64,000 nt of DNA from JAPLKB01 sp964532465. GTDB taxonomy: Bacteria; Desulfobacterota; Syntrophorhabdia; Syntrophorhabdales; Syntrophorhabdaceae. Positions 50,399-60,020 of the stretch are shown piece after piece (the first letter of the stretch is position 1; every line of letters begins with the position of its first letter). Both the position numbers and the translations under genes were made by a program. Where the stretch lies: the NCBI GenBank assembly GCA_964532465.1, contig CAZHHX010000004.1:58933-122932 (forward strand), read 5' to 3'. The notes beneath the pieces are model-generated. The model worked only from the letters and a program-made list of their open reading frames with translations, ran no database searches and had not been told where the DNA came from.

Positions 50399-51056
50399 GC
50401 CATATAATCTGCTTTTTCGGTTAAGTTTTTCAGTGTGTTTTCAAGCTCAATTCTTATTTTTTCTATTTCGTCTGAATTTGCATCCTTGCCTATGACAATA
50501 GGCTTCCCCCAGAGAAACAGAATTTTTGAAAAGGGAAGGGGGACAATAAAGCTATCCCAGGAATGAAAAGTTTTTTTTTACTTGCGCTGTAGCTTATGGG
50601 GACTATAGTTTTGCCGGTGAGCTTGGCAAGTTCAACAATGCCTTTTTTTACATCATATTTAGGCCCTTTTGGACCGTCAGGTGTGATAGCAACATCATAG
50701 CCATTCTTTAAGTCTGATATGATTTCCCTCAGCGAAGATATACCACCTTCTTTCCTGTAAGACCCCCTAATTGCGCCCAGACCAAAATACCTCATAATTC
50801 TTGCAATAAACTCACCATCCCGGTGTCTGCTTATGAGAACTTTCCCTTTACCTCTTCTATTGGCAAAGGGCATCATTAAAAGCCTTCCATGCCAGAAACA
50901 GACCATGGAGTTTTCCCCTTTATCCCACATTTCATGAACAGCCTCGCTGTCTATGTGCTTTATTTGAGAAGTTACTTTAATAAAAGAAATAATGATGTAT
51001 ATGAGGGGGGGGAGAATGTTCAATAAAAGAAAGTGCTTAAGTTGTTTAATAGACAT
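50386..51056 (-). pseudogene. DUF374 (lysophospholipid acyltransferase-like), frameshifted in a poly-A tract
   Basis: The first 160 residues are a DUF374/LPLAT-like acyltransferase: 'VCFWHGRLLMMPF' near 50-62 (the H-x4 segment), 'TPDGPKGPKYDVKKGIVELAKLTG' near 125-148 and 'TIVPISYSASKKK'. After a run of nine A (plus-strand T at 50571-50579) the reading frame goes into a 25-residue tail and stops at 50490. One added A, or two removed, restores 'TFHSWDSFIVPLPFSKILFLWGKPIVIG' and a Lys/Glu-rich end with stop at 50386-50388, total about 223 residues, the family's normal size and ending. So the gene is either inactive, corrected by slippage, or contains a sequencing error. Confidence 0.82.
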
Positions 51057-52812
51057 TTTTTACCTTCTTGCCGGTTTTTATTATTGTTTCTTCAGATTTA
51101 TTCCTGAATTGCAGTTCGTAGAGTTTTTTGTAAGGTCCGTCAGATGACAAAAGCTGATCGTGCGTCCCGGACTGAACTATTGTTCCTCCTTCAAGGACAA
51201 TTATTCTGTCGGCATTTATTATGGTTGAAAGTCTGTGGGCGATGACGATGGTTGTTCTTCCCTTGATCAAGTTCTCTAACGCCTTTTGAACCGCAACCTC
51301 TGAGGCGCTATCAAGAGCGCTTGTTGCTTCATCAAGAATGAGAATAGGGGTATCTTTGTACAATGCCCTTGCGATTGCGATCCTCTGTTTTTGACCTCCG
51401 GAAAGCCTTGTGCCTTTTTCTCCTACGGAAGTATCGTATTGTTTCGGGAGTTTTGCGATAAAATCCTGTGCATATGCCGTATCCGCAACCTCTTCTATTC
51501 TGTCTAAATGTTGTTCATCGCCGTAGCTTATATTATTTTTTATGGTATCATTAAATAAAATCACATCCTGAGTGACAAGGGCAATGTTCCATCTTAATGA
51601 ATTCAGTGTCACATCCCTTATGTCAATTCCGTCTACTTCAATACACCCCTTTGCTACATCGTAAAATCTTGGGATAAGGTTCACCAATGTTGTTTTTCCT
51701 ACTCCGCTTGCGCCGACAATAGCAATCACTTCATTTTTATTAATCTTTAAATTTATATTTCTCAGGATCATCTTGTCATCATACTTGAAGGAAACATCTT
51801 TGAATTCGACGATGCCCTGAACTTTCCCCAGGTCTATGGCATTAGTTTTTTCTTCGATCTCAGGTTTTCTGTCGACAACTTCAAAGACTCTTTGAGCTGC
51901 CGCAAGTCCCTGCTGTATGTTATGGTTTTCTTTGTTGAGCCTCTTTATCGGTTCATAGAGCATCAAAAGCGCAGCGGTAAATGAAAAAAAGTTTCCCGGT
52001 GTTGAACGTCCGGATATTACTTCACTGCCGCCATACCATATGATAATACCTATGGCAATACCGCCTAAAGTCTCCATGATGGGAGATGATAAAGCTTTTA
52101 TTCTGTATCGCTTCAGAATAATACGAAAAAGAGCATTGTTTTCATCTCCGAATCTCTTGTTTTCATATTCTTCCATACAAAAGGCCTTGACAATCCGTTG
52201 GCCGGTTATGGTTTCGTGTAAAAAGTTAGTAAGTCTTGCCATTTCCTTCTGTGTTTTTGTACTGACTTTCCTTAATCTTTTTCCAAAACTTACAATCGGG
52301 TATATTGCAAAGGGTAAAATAATAAAGGCAATGACGGCAAGCTTCCAGTCCCGATAAAAAACAACAAAAATAAGACCAATTATTGTAAAAGAATCTTTGA
52401 GAATGGCAGTAAAGGCATCGGACACAGTGCTCTGAACTAATGTTACATCATTTATTATCCTTGAAATAATTGTGCCTGTAGGCGTCTTATCAAAAAAAGA
52501 TAAGGGCTGTTTCTGGAGAGCGTTAAAAACCTGATTTCTGATATCCGTTATAACTCTTTGGCCGACATAGCCCATCAGGTATGCCTGAAAATAATCAAAG
52601 ACTCCTTTACACAAATACATAATGATCACGCCGAAGGGGATTATAGAAAGCATTGCCGCGTTTTTTTCAAAAAAGATATTATCCAGAACGGGCTTGACAA
52701 TATAAGCTGTTAAGCCGTTAACTCCGGCGACAAGAGACATGAATATCATTGCAAATAAAAGTTTTTTCCAGTATGGTTTTACGTATGTGAGGAGTCTAAG
52801 ATATAGTGCCAT
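51046..52812 (-). CDS. msbA: lipid A flippase, MsbA-type ABC exporter
   Basis: A 588-residue half-transporter: six membrane helices in residues 1-310, and a nucleotide domain with Walker A GASGVGKTT near 376-384, signature LSGGQKQRIAIARAL near 476-490 and Walker B 'ILILDEATSALD' near 496-507. It exports lipid A-core across the inner membrane. ATG 52812 overlaps the lpxB stop by 17 bases; the frame opens at TTG 52833 without a site. It overlaps the DUF374 gene by 11 bases. Confidence 0.92.
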   Translation of the reverse strand: MALYLRLLTYVKPYWKKLLFAMIFMSLVAGVNGLTAYIVKPVLDNIFFEKNAAMLSIIPFGVIIMYLCKGVFDYFQAYLMGYVGQRVITDIRNQVFNALQKQPLSFFDKTPTGTIISRIINDVTLVQSTVSDAFTAILKDSFTIIGLIFVVFYRDWKLAVIAFIILPFAIYPIVSFGKRLRKVSTKTQKEMARLTNFLHETITGQRIVKAFCMEEYENKRFGDENNALFRIILKRYRIKALSSPIMETLGGIAIGIIIWYGGSEVISGRSTPGNFFSFTAALLMLYEPIKRLNKENHNIQQGLAAAQRVFEVVDRKPEIEEKTNAIDLGKVQGIVEFKDVSFKYDDKMILRNINLKINKNEVIAIVGASGVGKTTLVNLIPRFYDVAKGCIEVDGIDIRDVTLNSLRWNIALVTQDVILFNDTIKNNISYGDEQHLDRIEEVADTAYAQDFIAKLPKQYDTSVGEKGTRLSGGQKQRIAIARALYKDTPILILDEATSALDSASEVAVQKALENLIKGRTTIVIAHRLSTIINADRIIVLEGGTIVQSGTHDQLLSSDGPYKKLYELQFRNKSEETIIKTGKKVKNVY

Positions 52813-53998
52813 AGGTTCGTTGTAAAAAATCAATTATTGTGTTTTTTGTCAACTCGTAAGAATCCATACAACCAAGTTCTGCTCTTATTTTAATCAATTC
52901 CATATCTATTCTGTCGTTACCATTATTTAACATATAGAGCGCCTTTTCCGCAATCTTTTCAGGGTCCAAGTTCTGTATAAACTCCGGGAATACTTCTTTG
53001 CCTGCAATAATATTCGGCAGACTTATATATTTTGATTTTACCAGCAGTTTTGCGATTATATAAGATATTTTTGATATTTTATAAATAACGATTGTGGGGG
53101 CGCCGAGAATCGCAGCTTCCATAGTAGCGCTGCCGGAAGCGATAATAGCTATGTCGCAATAGGAAAGGGCCTCATATGTAAGACCCTTAAGGTAATTGAT
53201 ATGTATGCTGCCAATATTAAAAGCTTCTACGGTCTTTTGGTCAATGCCTTCAGCCAGCGGCATAAGTATTGCCGGTTTGTTAAAATGAGACGAAATACGT
53301 TCAATTGTTTTTATTAAGATTGGCATATGTTTTTCAATTTCGTTGTTCCTGCTCCCGGGCATTAAAGTTATGATTGGGGTTTTTGATTGTATGGCAGTCT
53401 TTTTGATAAACTCTTCTTTTGTAAGCAGCGGTTTTACATTATTTGCAAATGGATGTCCCACATATGTTGCGTCAATATCATATGCGTCATAGAGTTTTTT
53501 TTCAAAAGGAAGGATGCATACGACCTTGTCAATAATCTTTTTTATCGTTTTTATTCGTCTCTGTCTCCACGCCCATATTTGGGGGGGGATGAAATATAAA
53601 ACAGGTATGCCGTATTTTTTTGCCATTTTTGCAACTCTCATGTTAAAGCCGGGAAAATCAACAAGTATAACAAGAGAGGGCTTGATATGTTTTAAATGGT
53701 TTTTGATCCGACGAAATGCAGTCCATATGTGTTTCAATTTCGGGAATATTTCATTAATACCCATAAGGGATATGTTTCTGTAATCGTGTACGATATGAAC
53801 TCCGGCTTCTTCGAGCATTTTACTGCCTATACCGCTGAATTCAATGTTCAACGATTCCCCGATCTTTTTGACAACATGACAGGCATGAATTTCGCCTGAA
53901 AGTTCCCCTGTTACTATGACTATTTTTTTGTTGAAAAGGTTATTTGAAATAGCTTTATACAATATTTTCTTTAATCCGGTCGGCAAGAATAAGAGCAT
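52796..53998 (-). CDS. lpxB: lipid-A-disaccharide synthase
   Basis: LpxB joins UDP-diacylglucosamine and lipid X. The GT-B protein has 'VTGELSGEIHACHVVKKI' near 29-46 (ELSGDxHA-type motif, here with Glu in place of Asp), 'LMPGSRNNEIEKHMPI' near 217-232 and 'IASGSATMEAAILGAPTIVIYK' near 288-309. ORF length is 400 residues, a little longer than the family, and the first 20 residues overlap the upstream dehydrogenase gene, so the true start may be the TTG at 53962. Confidence 0.93.
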   Translation of the reverse strand: MLLFLPTGLKKILYKAISNNLFNKKIVIVTGELSGEIHACHVVKKIGESLNIEFSGIGSKMLEEAGVHIVHDYRNISLMGINEIFPKLKHIWTAFRRIKNHLKHIKPSLVILVDFPGFNMRVAKMAKKYGIPVLYFIPPQIWAWRQRRIKTIKKIIDKVVCILPFEKKLYDAYDIDATYVGHPFANNVKPLLTKEEFIKKTAIQSKTPIITLMPGSRNNEIEKHMPILIKTIERISSHFNKPAILMPLAEGIDQKTVEAFNIGSIHINYLKGLTYEALSYCDIAIIASGSATMEAAILGAPTIVIYKISKISYIIAKLLVKSKYISLPNIIAGKEVFPEFIQNLDPEKIAEKALYMLNNGNDRIDMELIKIRAELGCMDSYELTKNTIIDFLQRTYGTIS

Positions 53999-54866
53999 TT
54001 AACCCGTCTTTACCTGTAACAGACGGTGTTTTCCCGCCTTTTATTGAAGATATAAACTCTGATAGTTCATCCATAACAGAATCTATTTTCTCTGAAACGT
54101 GCTCTGTTGTTTCAATATTTCCATTCTTATCTTTTATATTACAAACGTATTTACCGTTCAATAAATCAATGTATAAGTTTCTGTTTTTTTCAAATATGGA
54201 TATAGCTCGCTCTCTTTGCGCGGCTATCCTGCTCGCGAATAAATTCGCAACACATCCGTTCATAAACTCAATCGTTGTATTTACCATATCCAATGTATCG
54301 CCTACAAAAGAGACGCCCTGCGCACGCACGTCCTTGACGTCGCTTTTCGCGATAGAAAGAACGAGATCAATATCATGAATCATGAGATCAAGCACAACAT
54401 CTATGTTCGAAGACCTTCCTGTAAAATTGCTTGTTCTGCGAGCTTCTATGAAAAGCGGGTTTTGAACAAAGAACAGGGCTTTTTTATATGCAGGATTGAA
54501 TCTCTCCAAGTGACCGATTTGAAGAATCAGGTTTTTTATGTCTGCCAATTTTACAAGATCGCTTGCATCGTCAGCATCTGAAGTTATGGGTTTTTCAATA
54601 AAAACATGTATATTGTTTTCCAAAAAAAACTTTGCGATTTCATAGTGTGTTTCTGTCGAACTTGCAATTACAGCTCCATTTAAATCATTTAAGGTTTCTG
54701 TGTAATCCGAATAAAAAGGGATACTATATTTTTCAGTTATATTTCCGGCTAATGTTTTATCTGCGTCTGCTATGGCTGCAACCTGAACATCTTCCATGGC
54801 CAGCAGTTTTTGAAGATGTATATTCCCCATATGTCCGGCGCCGATCAATGCTATTTTTAACGACAT
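53955..54866 (-). CDS. Gfo/Idh/MocA dehydrogenase, GnnA-like
   Basis: 303 residues with an N-terminal Rossmann nucleotide site GAGHMG (9-14), 'EKPITSD' near 94-100 with the family's Lys, and a C-terminal beta-sheet domain containing 'DLMIHDIDLVLSI' near 162-174. Position between lpxA and lpxB matches gnnA of Acidithiobacillus and other bacteria, where GnnA oxidises UDP-GlcNAc at C3 so that GnnB can make the 3-amino sugar. No gnnB aminotransferase is adjacent. So a diamino-sugar lipid A is possible but not proved. Confidence 0.82.
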   Translation of the reverse strand: MSLKIALIGAGHMGNIHLQKLLAMEDVQVAAIADADKTLAGNITEKYSIPFYSDYTETLNDLNGAVIASSTETHYEIAKFFLENNIHVFIEKPITSDADDASDLVKLADIKNLILQIGHLERFNPAYKKALFFVQNPLFIEARRTSNFTGRSSNIDVVLDLMIHDIDLVLSIAKSDVKDVRAQGVSFVGDTLDMVNTTIEFMNGCVANLFASRIAAQRERAISIFEKNRNLYIDLLNGKYVCNIKDKNGNIETTEHVSEKIDSVMDELSEFISSIKGGKTPSVTGKDGLNALILADRIKENIV

Positions 54867-55624
54867 ATACCCCTCTTGGATGTTTTTATAAAATTTACAA
54901 GTTCATCTATGTGTTTGCCTTCAAGTTCATCATGAATAATTTTCAAAGATGTTTCCAGCGGCAGAGATGACCTGAAAAGAATTCTGTATGCTTTTTTCAG
55001 ATTAGAAATTTCTTCTTTTGAAAAGCCGCGACGCTCCAGCCCGACTACATTCAAACCGTATGGCTTTGATCTGCCGCCCGCTGCTATAATAAAAGGCGGG
55101 ATGTCCTTCGGAACTCCCGTGAGACCGCTTATGAAGGCGTATTTGCCTATTTTGCAGAACTGGTGTACTGCGCAGAGGCCGCCAAAAATTGCAAAATCAT
55201 CTATCTCGACGTGTCCTCCCAGAGTTGCGCAGTTTGCCATAATTATGTTGTTGCCCACATGACAGTCATGGGCAATATGCACATATGCCATAATAAAATT
55301 ATTATTTCCAATCGTTGTAATGCCACCCCCATGAGGTGTTCCTTTGTTTATTGTTACATAGTCCTTTATTATATTGTTGTTTCCGATAACTACTTTTGTA
55401 TCTTCGTCTTTGTAGGTCAAGTCCTGCGGAGGCCCTCCTACGGATGCAAAAGGGCTTATTGTGCAATTCTCGCCTATTTCGGTGTTCCCCTGTATTACAA
55501 CGTGCATCAGCAGTTTCGTGCCTTTTCTTATCTTTACTTTGTCTTCAATTATGCAGTATGGTCCGATAGAGACGCTGTCATCAATCTCTGCGTTTTTATT
55601 AATAATAGCTGTAGGGTGTATCAC
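54857..55624 (-). CDS. lpxA: UDP-N-acetylglucosamine acyltransferase
   Basis: LpxA is the first acyltransferase of lipid A. It is 255 residues with hexapeptide repeats through residues 5-190 forming a left-handed beta helix and a helical C-terminus. 'IVYKxxDTKVVIGNNNIIKDYVTINKGTPHGGGIT' near 72-104 and the catalytic-type 'MAYVHIAHDCHVGNNIIMANCATLGGHV' near 112-139 (His in AHDCH) mark it. It overlaps the dehydrogenase gene by 10 bases and follows fabZ by 10. Position 3-amino versus 3-hydroxy acceptor preference cannot be told. Confidence 0.95.
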   Translation of the reverse strand: MIHPTAIINKNAEIDDSVSIGPYCIIEDKVKIRKGTKLLMHVVIQGNTEIGENCTISPFASVGGPPQDLTYKDEDTKVVIGNNNIIKDYVTINKGTPHGGGITTIGNNNFIMAYVHIAHDCHVGNNIIMANCATLGGHVEIDDFAIFGGLCAVHQFCKIGKYAFISGLTGVPKDIPPFIIAAGGRSKPYGLNVVGLERRGFSKEEISNLKKAYRILFRSSLPLETSLKIIHDELEGKHIDELVNFIKTSKRGICR

Positions 55625-55634
55625 TGTATTCTCC

Positions 55635-56072
55635 TTATCCCTGTTTTAGCATTGCCATAATCTTTGCTTCTGCAACAAGTTCGTTGTCAACGAATGCATT
55701 TCCGTCAAATAACCATATTTCTCTTCTATGTTTTATTACATTTACCACAAGCTTTAATTGATCTCCCGGGATAACGGGCTTCCTGAAGCGGGCATTGTCG
55801 ATGCCTGTAAAAAATACAGCCCCTTTTTTGTCAGGAAATGATTTGAAAGCCAGTACGCCGCCTGCCTGCGCCATTGCTTCAACAATGAGAACTCCCGGCA
55901 TAATCGGCTTTTGGGGAAAATGACCTGTAAAAAACGGTTCATTATAGGTTACATTCTTTATACCGACAATTTTTTTGGAAGGCTCAAATTCTATAACTCT
56001 GTCAAGCAACAGGAAGGGGTAGCTGTGAGGCAGGAGCTGTATGATTTCATTAATATCAGTAATATCAGTCAT
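55635..56072 (-). CDS. fabZ: 3-hydroxyacyl-[acyl-carrier-protein] dehydratase
   Basis: A 145-residue hot-dog-fold dehydratase of fatty acid synthesis. The catalytic 'HFPQKPIMPGVLIVEAMAQAGGVLAF' segment near 48-73 has the His and Glu of the active site. ATG 56072 lies inside the end of lpxD with GGAGG upstream; the frame is open 30 bases earlier. Between lpxD and lpxA it ties acyl-chain supply to lipid A synthesis, the usual arrangement. Confidence 0.95.
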   Translation of the reverse strand: MTDITDINEIIQLLPHSYPFLLLDRVIEFEPSKKIVGIKNVTYNEPFFTGHFPQKPIMPGVLIVEAMAQAGGVLAFKSFPDKKGAVFFTGIDNARFRKPVIPGDQLKLVVNVIKHRREIWLFDGNAFVDNELVAEAKIMAMLKQG

Positions 56073-57096
56073 TATCGGCCTCCATCTGGAGTTTCTTTTC
56101 AATAGTTTTTATTCTTTTATTTAACTTTGGAAGATTTTTTAAGTGACCCTGGAATCTCAGCCATTCTTTATGAGGCATGTGGGGATTTCCTGATATAAGA
56201 GAGTTTTCCGGCACGCTCTTTGTTATTCCGGTCCCTCCGGCGGCTTTGACATTGTTTCCGATAACTACATGATCCCTGACGCCTACCTGACCTGCAAGTA
56301 CAACATTGTTTCCGATAGTTGAACTCCCGGCAATGCCTACCTGAGAAACGATAATTGAATTCTCCCCGATAGATACATTGTGAGCAATCTGAACAAGGTT
56401 GTCTATTTTTGTGCCTTTTTTTATAAGAGTTTTACCGAGAGACGCTCGGTCTATGGTAACATTCGCCCCGATTTCCACATTATCCTCAATCTCTACAATA
56501 CCGATTTGAGGAATTTTTACATGCCTTTCCCCATCCCATATATAGCCGAATCCATCACTCCCTATCACTGTTCCGCTGTGAATTATGACGTTTTTGCCGA
56601 TAATAACCTTATCATAAATTACTGCATGCGGGTATATAACCGTTTCTTTGCCTATTGTGACTCCATCGCCTATGTGGACGAAGGGGTAAATAACTGTTCC
56701 TTCTCCAATAGTAGATTCTTTGCCGATATAAGCATGAGGATAAATTACAGCATCGCTGGAAATCTGTGCCGTTTCCGAAACGAATGCTGACGGGCTTATT
56801 CCTTTTTCCTTTGAAATATTCGAATGAAATATCTCCGCAACTTTTGCGTATGCCAGTACAGGGTTTTTTGTTGTAATTATATTGTGTTCTCTAAATTCAT
56901 CGGGATTTATATCTTTACCAAGAATTATTGCTGACGCCTTGCATTCCTTCAGGTATTTTTTAAAACTGTTGTCAATAATAAAGGTAATATCACCTTCTTT
57001 TGCTTCCTTGATGCCTGATATGCCCGAAATGACAACAAGTCCGTCCCCTATTAAATCGCCCTGTATTCTTTCAGCAACATCCTCCAGTGTGATCAT
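56065..57096 (-). CDS. lpxD: UDP-3-O-(3-hydroxyacyl)glucosamine N-acyltransferase
   Basis: 343 residues: an N-terminal uridine-binding domain (about 1-100), a left-handed beta helix of hexapeptide repeats (100-305, 'TVIYPFVHIGDGVTIGKETVIYPHAVIYDKVIIG' type) and a C-terminal helix pair. 'KIDNLVQIAHNVSIGENSIIVSQVGIAGS' near 230-258 holds the catalytic His. It overlaps fabZ by 8 bases and the skp gene by 4. LpxD adds the second acyl chain to the glucosamine. Confidence 0.95.
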   Translation of the reverse strand: MITLEDVAERIQGDLIGDGLVVISGISGIKEAKEGDITFIIDNSFKKYLKECKASAIILGKDINPDEFREHNIITTKNPVLAYAKVAEIFHSNISKEKGISPSAFVSETAQISSDAVIYPHAYIGKESTIGEGTVIYPFVHIGDGVTIGKETVIYPHAVIYDKVIIGKNVIIHSGTVIGSDGFGYIWDGERHVKIPQIGIVEIEDNVEIGANVTIDRASLGKTLIKKGTKIDNLVQIAHNVSIGENSIIVSQVGIAGSSTIGNNVVLAGQVGVRDHVVIGNNVKAAGGTGITKSVPENSLISGNPHMPHKEWLRFQGHLKNLPKLNKRIKTIEKKLQMEADND

Positions 57097-57629
57097 TTTT
57101 TAACTGGTTTCTTTTTCATTGTTTCGTTATAAAGGCTTATTACTTTGTTTGTTATATCTATAGCAGGTGAGGCAAAGAGTATACCGGCCTGATTTTTTTC
57201 AAGGATTATCGTGTATTTATCTCTTTCACCTATTATTCTAACTACTTCTTCAAGCTCTTTCAGTATTTTCTGTGTGAATTCAGCATCCTTTTGCTGAAGC
57301 TCAGTCTGAAAATCATTATAAAGTCTCTGATAATCTTTTAATTTAATTTGATATTGTTTTTCTTTTTCTGCCCTTGCATCAGGCGTTATGGTAGCGCCCT
57401 GTTTCTCTATGGCATCTTTGGCCTTCTGCAGTTCATCCTGTTTGCTGTCAAGGCTTTTCTTTAATTTATTAGCTTCTCCGGTAAGAGAGTCTTTTGCTTC
57501 TTTCCCTTTATCAGATTCAAGCATTACTCTCTGAAGGTTTACATATACGATATTCATTGTTTGTGCTGCTGAAACAAATGGAAGAAAAAGCAATACAATT
57601 ACTGCACCAGCTAAAATAAATTTTTTCAT
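57093..57629 (-). CDS. skp: periplasmic chaperone Skp/OmpH
   Basis: 178 residues with a signal peptide (MKKFILAGAVIVLLFLPFVSAAQT) and long coiled-coil helices (about 40-140, Lys/Gln-rich) of the Skp jellyfish fold. Skp holds unfolded outer-membrane proteins for BamA. ATG 57629 has AGGAGG six bases upstream; an earlier TTG frame is rejected. Its stop overlaps lpxD and it follows bamA by 12 bases, the canonical order. Confidence 0.9.
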   Translation of the reverse strand: MKKFILAGAVIVLLFLPFVSAAQTMNIVYVNLQRVMLESDKGKEAKDSLTGEANKLKKSLDSKQDELQKAKDAIEKQGATITPDARAEKEKQYQIKLKDYQRLYNDFQTELQQKDAEFTQKILKELEEVVRIIGERDKYTIILEKNQAGILFASPAIDITNKVISLYNETMKKKPVKK

Positions 57630-57640
57630 ATCTCCTCCTG

Positions 57641-59932
57641 TCAATATTGTGTGCCTATGGTAAAATCAAAGACATTACTTCTATCCCCTTCTTTTGGAAA
57701 TAGATTGAACCCGAGCTCAAGCCGTATCGGGCCCATCGGTGAAAACCATCGTATTCCGAACCCCGCTGCAGCTCTCATATAATCTCTTAAAGTAAAACCT
57801 GTTGTTGAATCATTGAATGCCGCACCAGCATCATAAAAAATAACTCCTTTTAAGCCCGCGGGTTTATATATCGGAAAAATCCATTCAGTGTTAAAATAAA
57901 CCTGATGCCTGCCGCCTATAATTTCATCGTTTGAATCTCTTGGACCTGCTTCGCCATATTTAAACCCTCTTACCGAGTTTAATCCGCCAACAAAAAAATT
58001 CTCATAAACAGGAACTGACTTGCCACCGTAAGCTCTTATTGTGCCGATAGTGCCCTTTAAGAAAAAGGAGCTGTCCCAGAAGCCTGCAGGAATATATTGA
58101 CCGTAAAAAGCAGTAGCTCTGTAAAAATAATTATCCCCGGCTAAAGGACCGCCTGCAACTTCAAAAGAAATATCGGAATTTACACCTTTTGTGGGGTTCA
58201 ATATATCATCAATTGTATTTTTTGAAAGGCTGAATGTAATGCTGCTCGTAACCGCTGTCCCCGCTTGTTGTTGGATGTAAGTGCTTGCTGATGCATCTAT
58301 GTTTGAGACATCAACTTTCTCAAGCCTGTACCTGACAGATCCTCTGATATCATCAGTGAAAGGTCGTATTAACGACATACTCCCTCCCTGTTTACTGTAA
58401 TCATATGTGTCCATTATTCTTTTATAGTTAAACAAACTGAAACCGGCAGCCAAGTCCAAATCAAAAATATGGGGCTCCAGATATGAAAACTGAAATTGCT
58501 GTGTAATAGCGCCGATTGACGCATTAAGAGAAAGACTTCTTCCTGTTCCTAAAAAGTTCTGCTGAGAAATAGAGCCCGATAACATTACCTTGTCATACGT
58601 GCTGTAGCCGATTCCGAGGTTAATAGTGCCTGTTGGCTTTTCTTCAACGGTAAGATCAAGGTTAACTTTATCAGGTTCATCTGTCTTTACTAATTTGAAA
58701 TCGGTTTCTTTAAAAAATGTAGTATTTTTCAATCTTTTCTTGCTTCTATTAATATTTGTCGCGGAAAACCTGTCGCCCTCCACTATTCTTAATTCCCGTC
58801 GAATTACCTTGTCTCTCGTTTTTGTGTTTCCTAATATATTGATCCTGTTAAAAAATATCTCATCTCCTTTTATTATGTTAAAAGAAAGATTTACTTTTTG
58901 TGCATCATCATCAACTGCTGTCATCGGCGAAATATCACAAAAAGCATAACCCTTATTCTGGTATATGTCTGTTATTGCTAAAACATCTTTATGAAATGCT
59001 GTTGACCTGAAAATATTTCCCGTCCTGCTTTGCATTTTACTTAATAATTCTTCCCTGTTGAACAGAACATCTCCATTGAAATCTACAGAGCCGATTTTAT
59101 ATATGCTGCCTTCTTCAACGGTCAATGTAATATTTATTGTTTTTTTATCATCTGAAATCTTGATAACAGGTATGCCTACTTTTGTTCTTACATAACCATT
59201 GTCGCTGTAAAATGCTTCAATATTTCTTCTATCCTCTTCAAGGGCGTCATCATCAAGGATACCGGAACCGGTAAACCAGGAAAGCATGCCCTTTTCTTTT
59301 GTTCTCATGTAATCTTCCAACTTGTTGCCCTTAAATGCTTTGTTGCCGATAAAGGTTATCTTTTTTATAAAAGCTTTTTGAGGTTCATCGATAAGAAATT
59401 TTAACGTTGCCTCATAACCGGTTTCATAATCAAGTTCATAACTTACCTTTGTCGCGTAATAGCCCTGGCTTGAATAGTGCTTTTTTATTTCGTCCATACT
59501 TTCTTTTATTTTCTCAATATTCAAGACTGAGCCGGTTTTTATTTTTAATTTATCTTTTATATCGGCTGTTTTTATCTTTTTATTGCCTGAAATAAAAATG
59601 GCTTTTACAGGCATTCTTTCTATGACAACAAATGTTACTACTTTACCTTTTTCAGCATCCTGAACATCTATCTGAACATCATTGAAAAACCCTGTTTTAT
59701 AAATGTTTTTTATATCTTCTCTTAGCTTGTCAAGGTCGTAGGGTTGGTTTTCCTTGATTTTAATGTTGTTCATTATAAAACCGGTATCAATTTTTTCATT
59801 TCCTGTTATGTTGATTTTTATTATTTTTACTGGTTCCTGTACGCTGATAGAAACTGCTTCCTGCGCGTTGACAGTAAAAGAAAACAATATTACTAAAAGT
59901 AATATGACTGAAAGTGTCCGAATTTTTATCAT
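57641..59932 (-). CDS. bamA: outer-membrane protein assembly factor BamA
   Basis: A 763-residue Omp85 protein: signal peptide near residues 1-25 from ATG 59932, five POTRA domains (about 30-410) and a C-terminal 16-strand barrel with 'VRGFKYGEAGPRDSNDEIIGG' near 665-685 (VRGF/Y family motif) and an aromatic end. BamA inserts outer-membrane proteins such as the TonB receptor and secretin seen in this window. The frame opens 54 bases earlier without a site. It heads the lipid A operon. Confidence 0.94.
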   Translation of the reverse strand: MIKIRTLSVILLLVILFSFTVNAQEAVSISVQEPVKIIKINITGNEKIDTGFIMNNIKIKENQPYDLDKLREDIKNIYKTGFFNDVQIDVQDAEKGKVVTFVVIERMPVKAIFISGNKKIKTADIKDKLKIKTGSVLNIEKIKESMDEIKKHYSSQGYYATKVSYELDYETGYEATLKFLIDEPQKAFIKKITFIGNKAFKGNKLEDYMRTKEKGMLSWFTGSGILDDDALEEDRRNIEAFYSDNGYVRTKVGIPVIKISDDKKTINITLTVEEGSIYKIGSVDFNGDVLFNREELLSKMQSRTGNIFRSTAFHKDVLAITDIYQNKGYAFCDISPMTAVDDDAQKVNLSFNIIKGDEIFFNRINILGNTKTRDKVIRRELRIVEGDRFSATNINRSKKRLKNTTFFKETDFKLVKTDEPDKVNLDLTVEEKPTGTINLGIGYSTYDKVMLSGSISQQNFLGTGRSLSLNASIGAITQQFQFSYLEPHIFDLDLAAGFSLFNYKRIMDTYDYSKQGGSMSLIRPFTDDIRGSVRYRLEKVDVSNIDASASTYIQQQAGTAVTSSITFSLSKNTIDDILNPTKGVNSDISFEVAGGPLAGDNYFYRATAFYGQYIPAGFWDSSFFLKGTIGTIRAYGGKSVPVYENFFVGGLNSVRGFKYGEAGPRDSNDEIIGGRHQVYFNTEWIFPIYKPAGLKGVIFYDAGAAFNDSTTGFTLRDYMRAAAGFGIRWFSPMGPIRLELGFNLFPKEGDRSNVFDFTIGTQY

Positions 59933-60020
59933 ATGGATATGAAAATTAACAAATATATGGTGTTGTTGTAAAGGTAAAAAACACATCCCTTTGCTGATAA
60001 GCTTAAAATGAATACATTTT

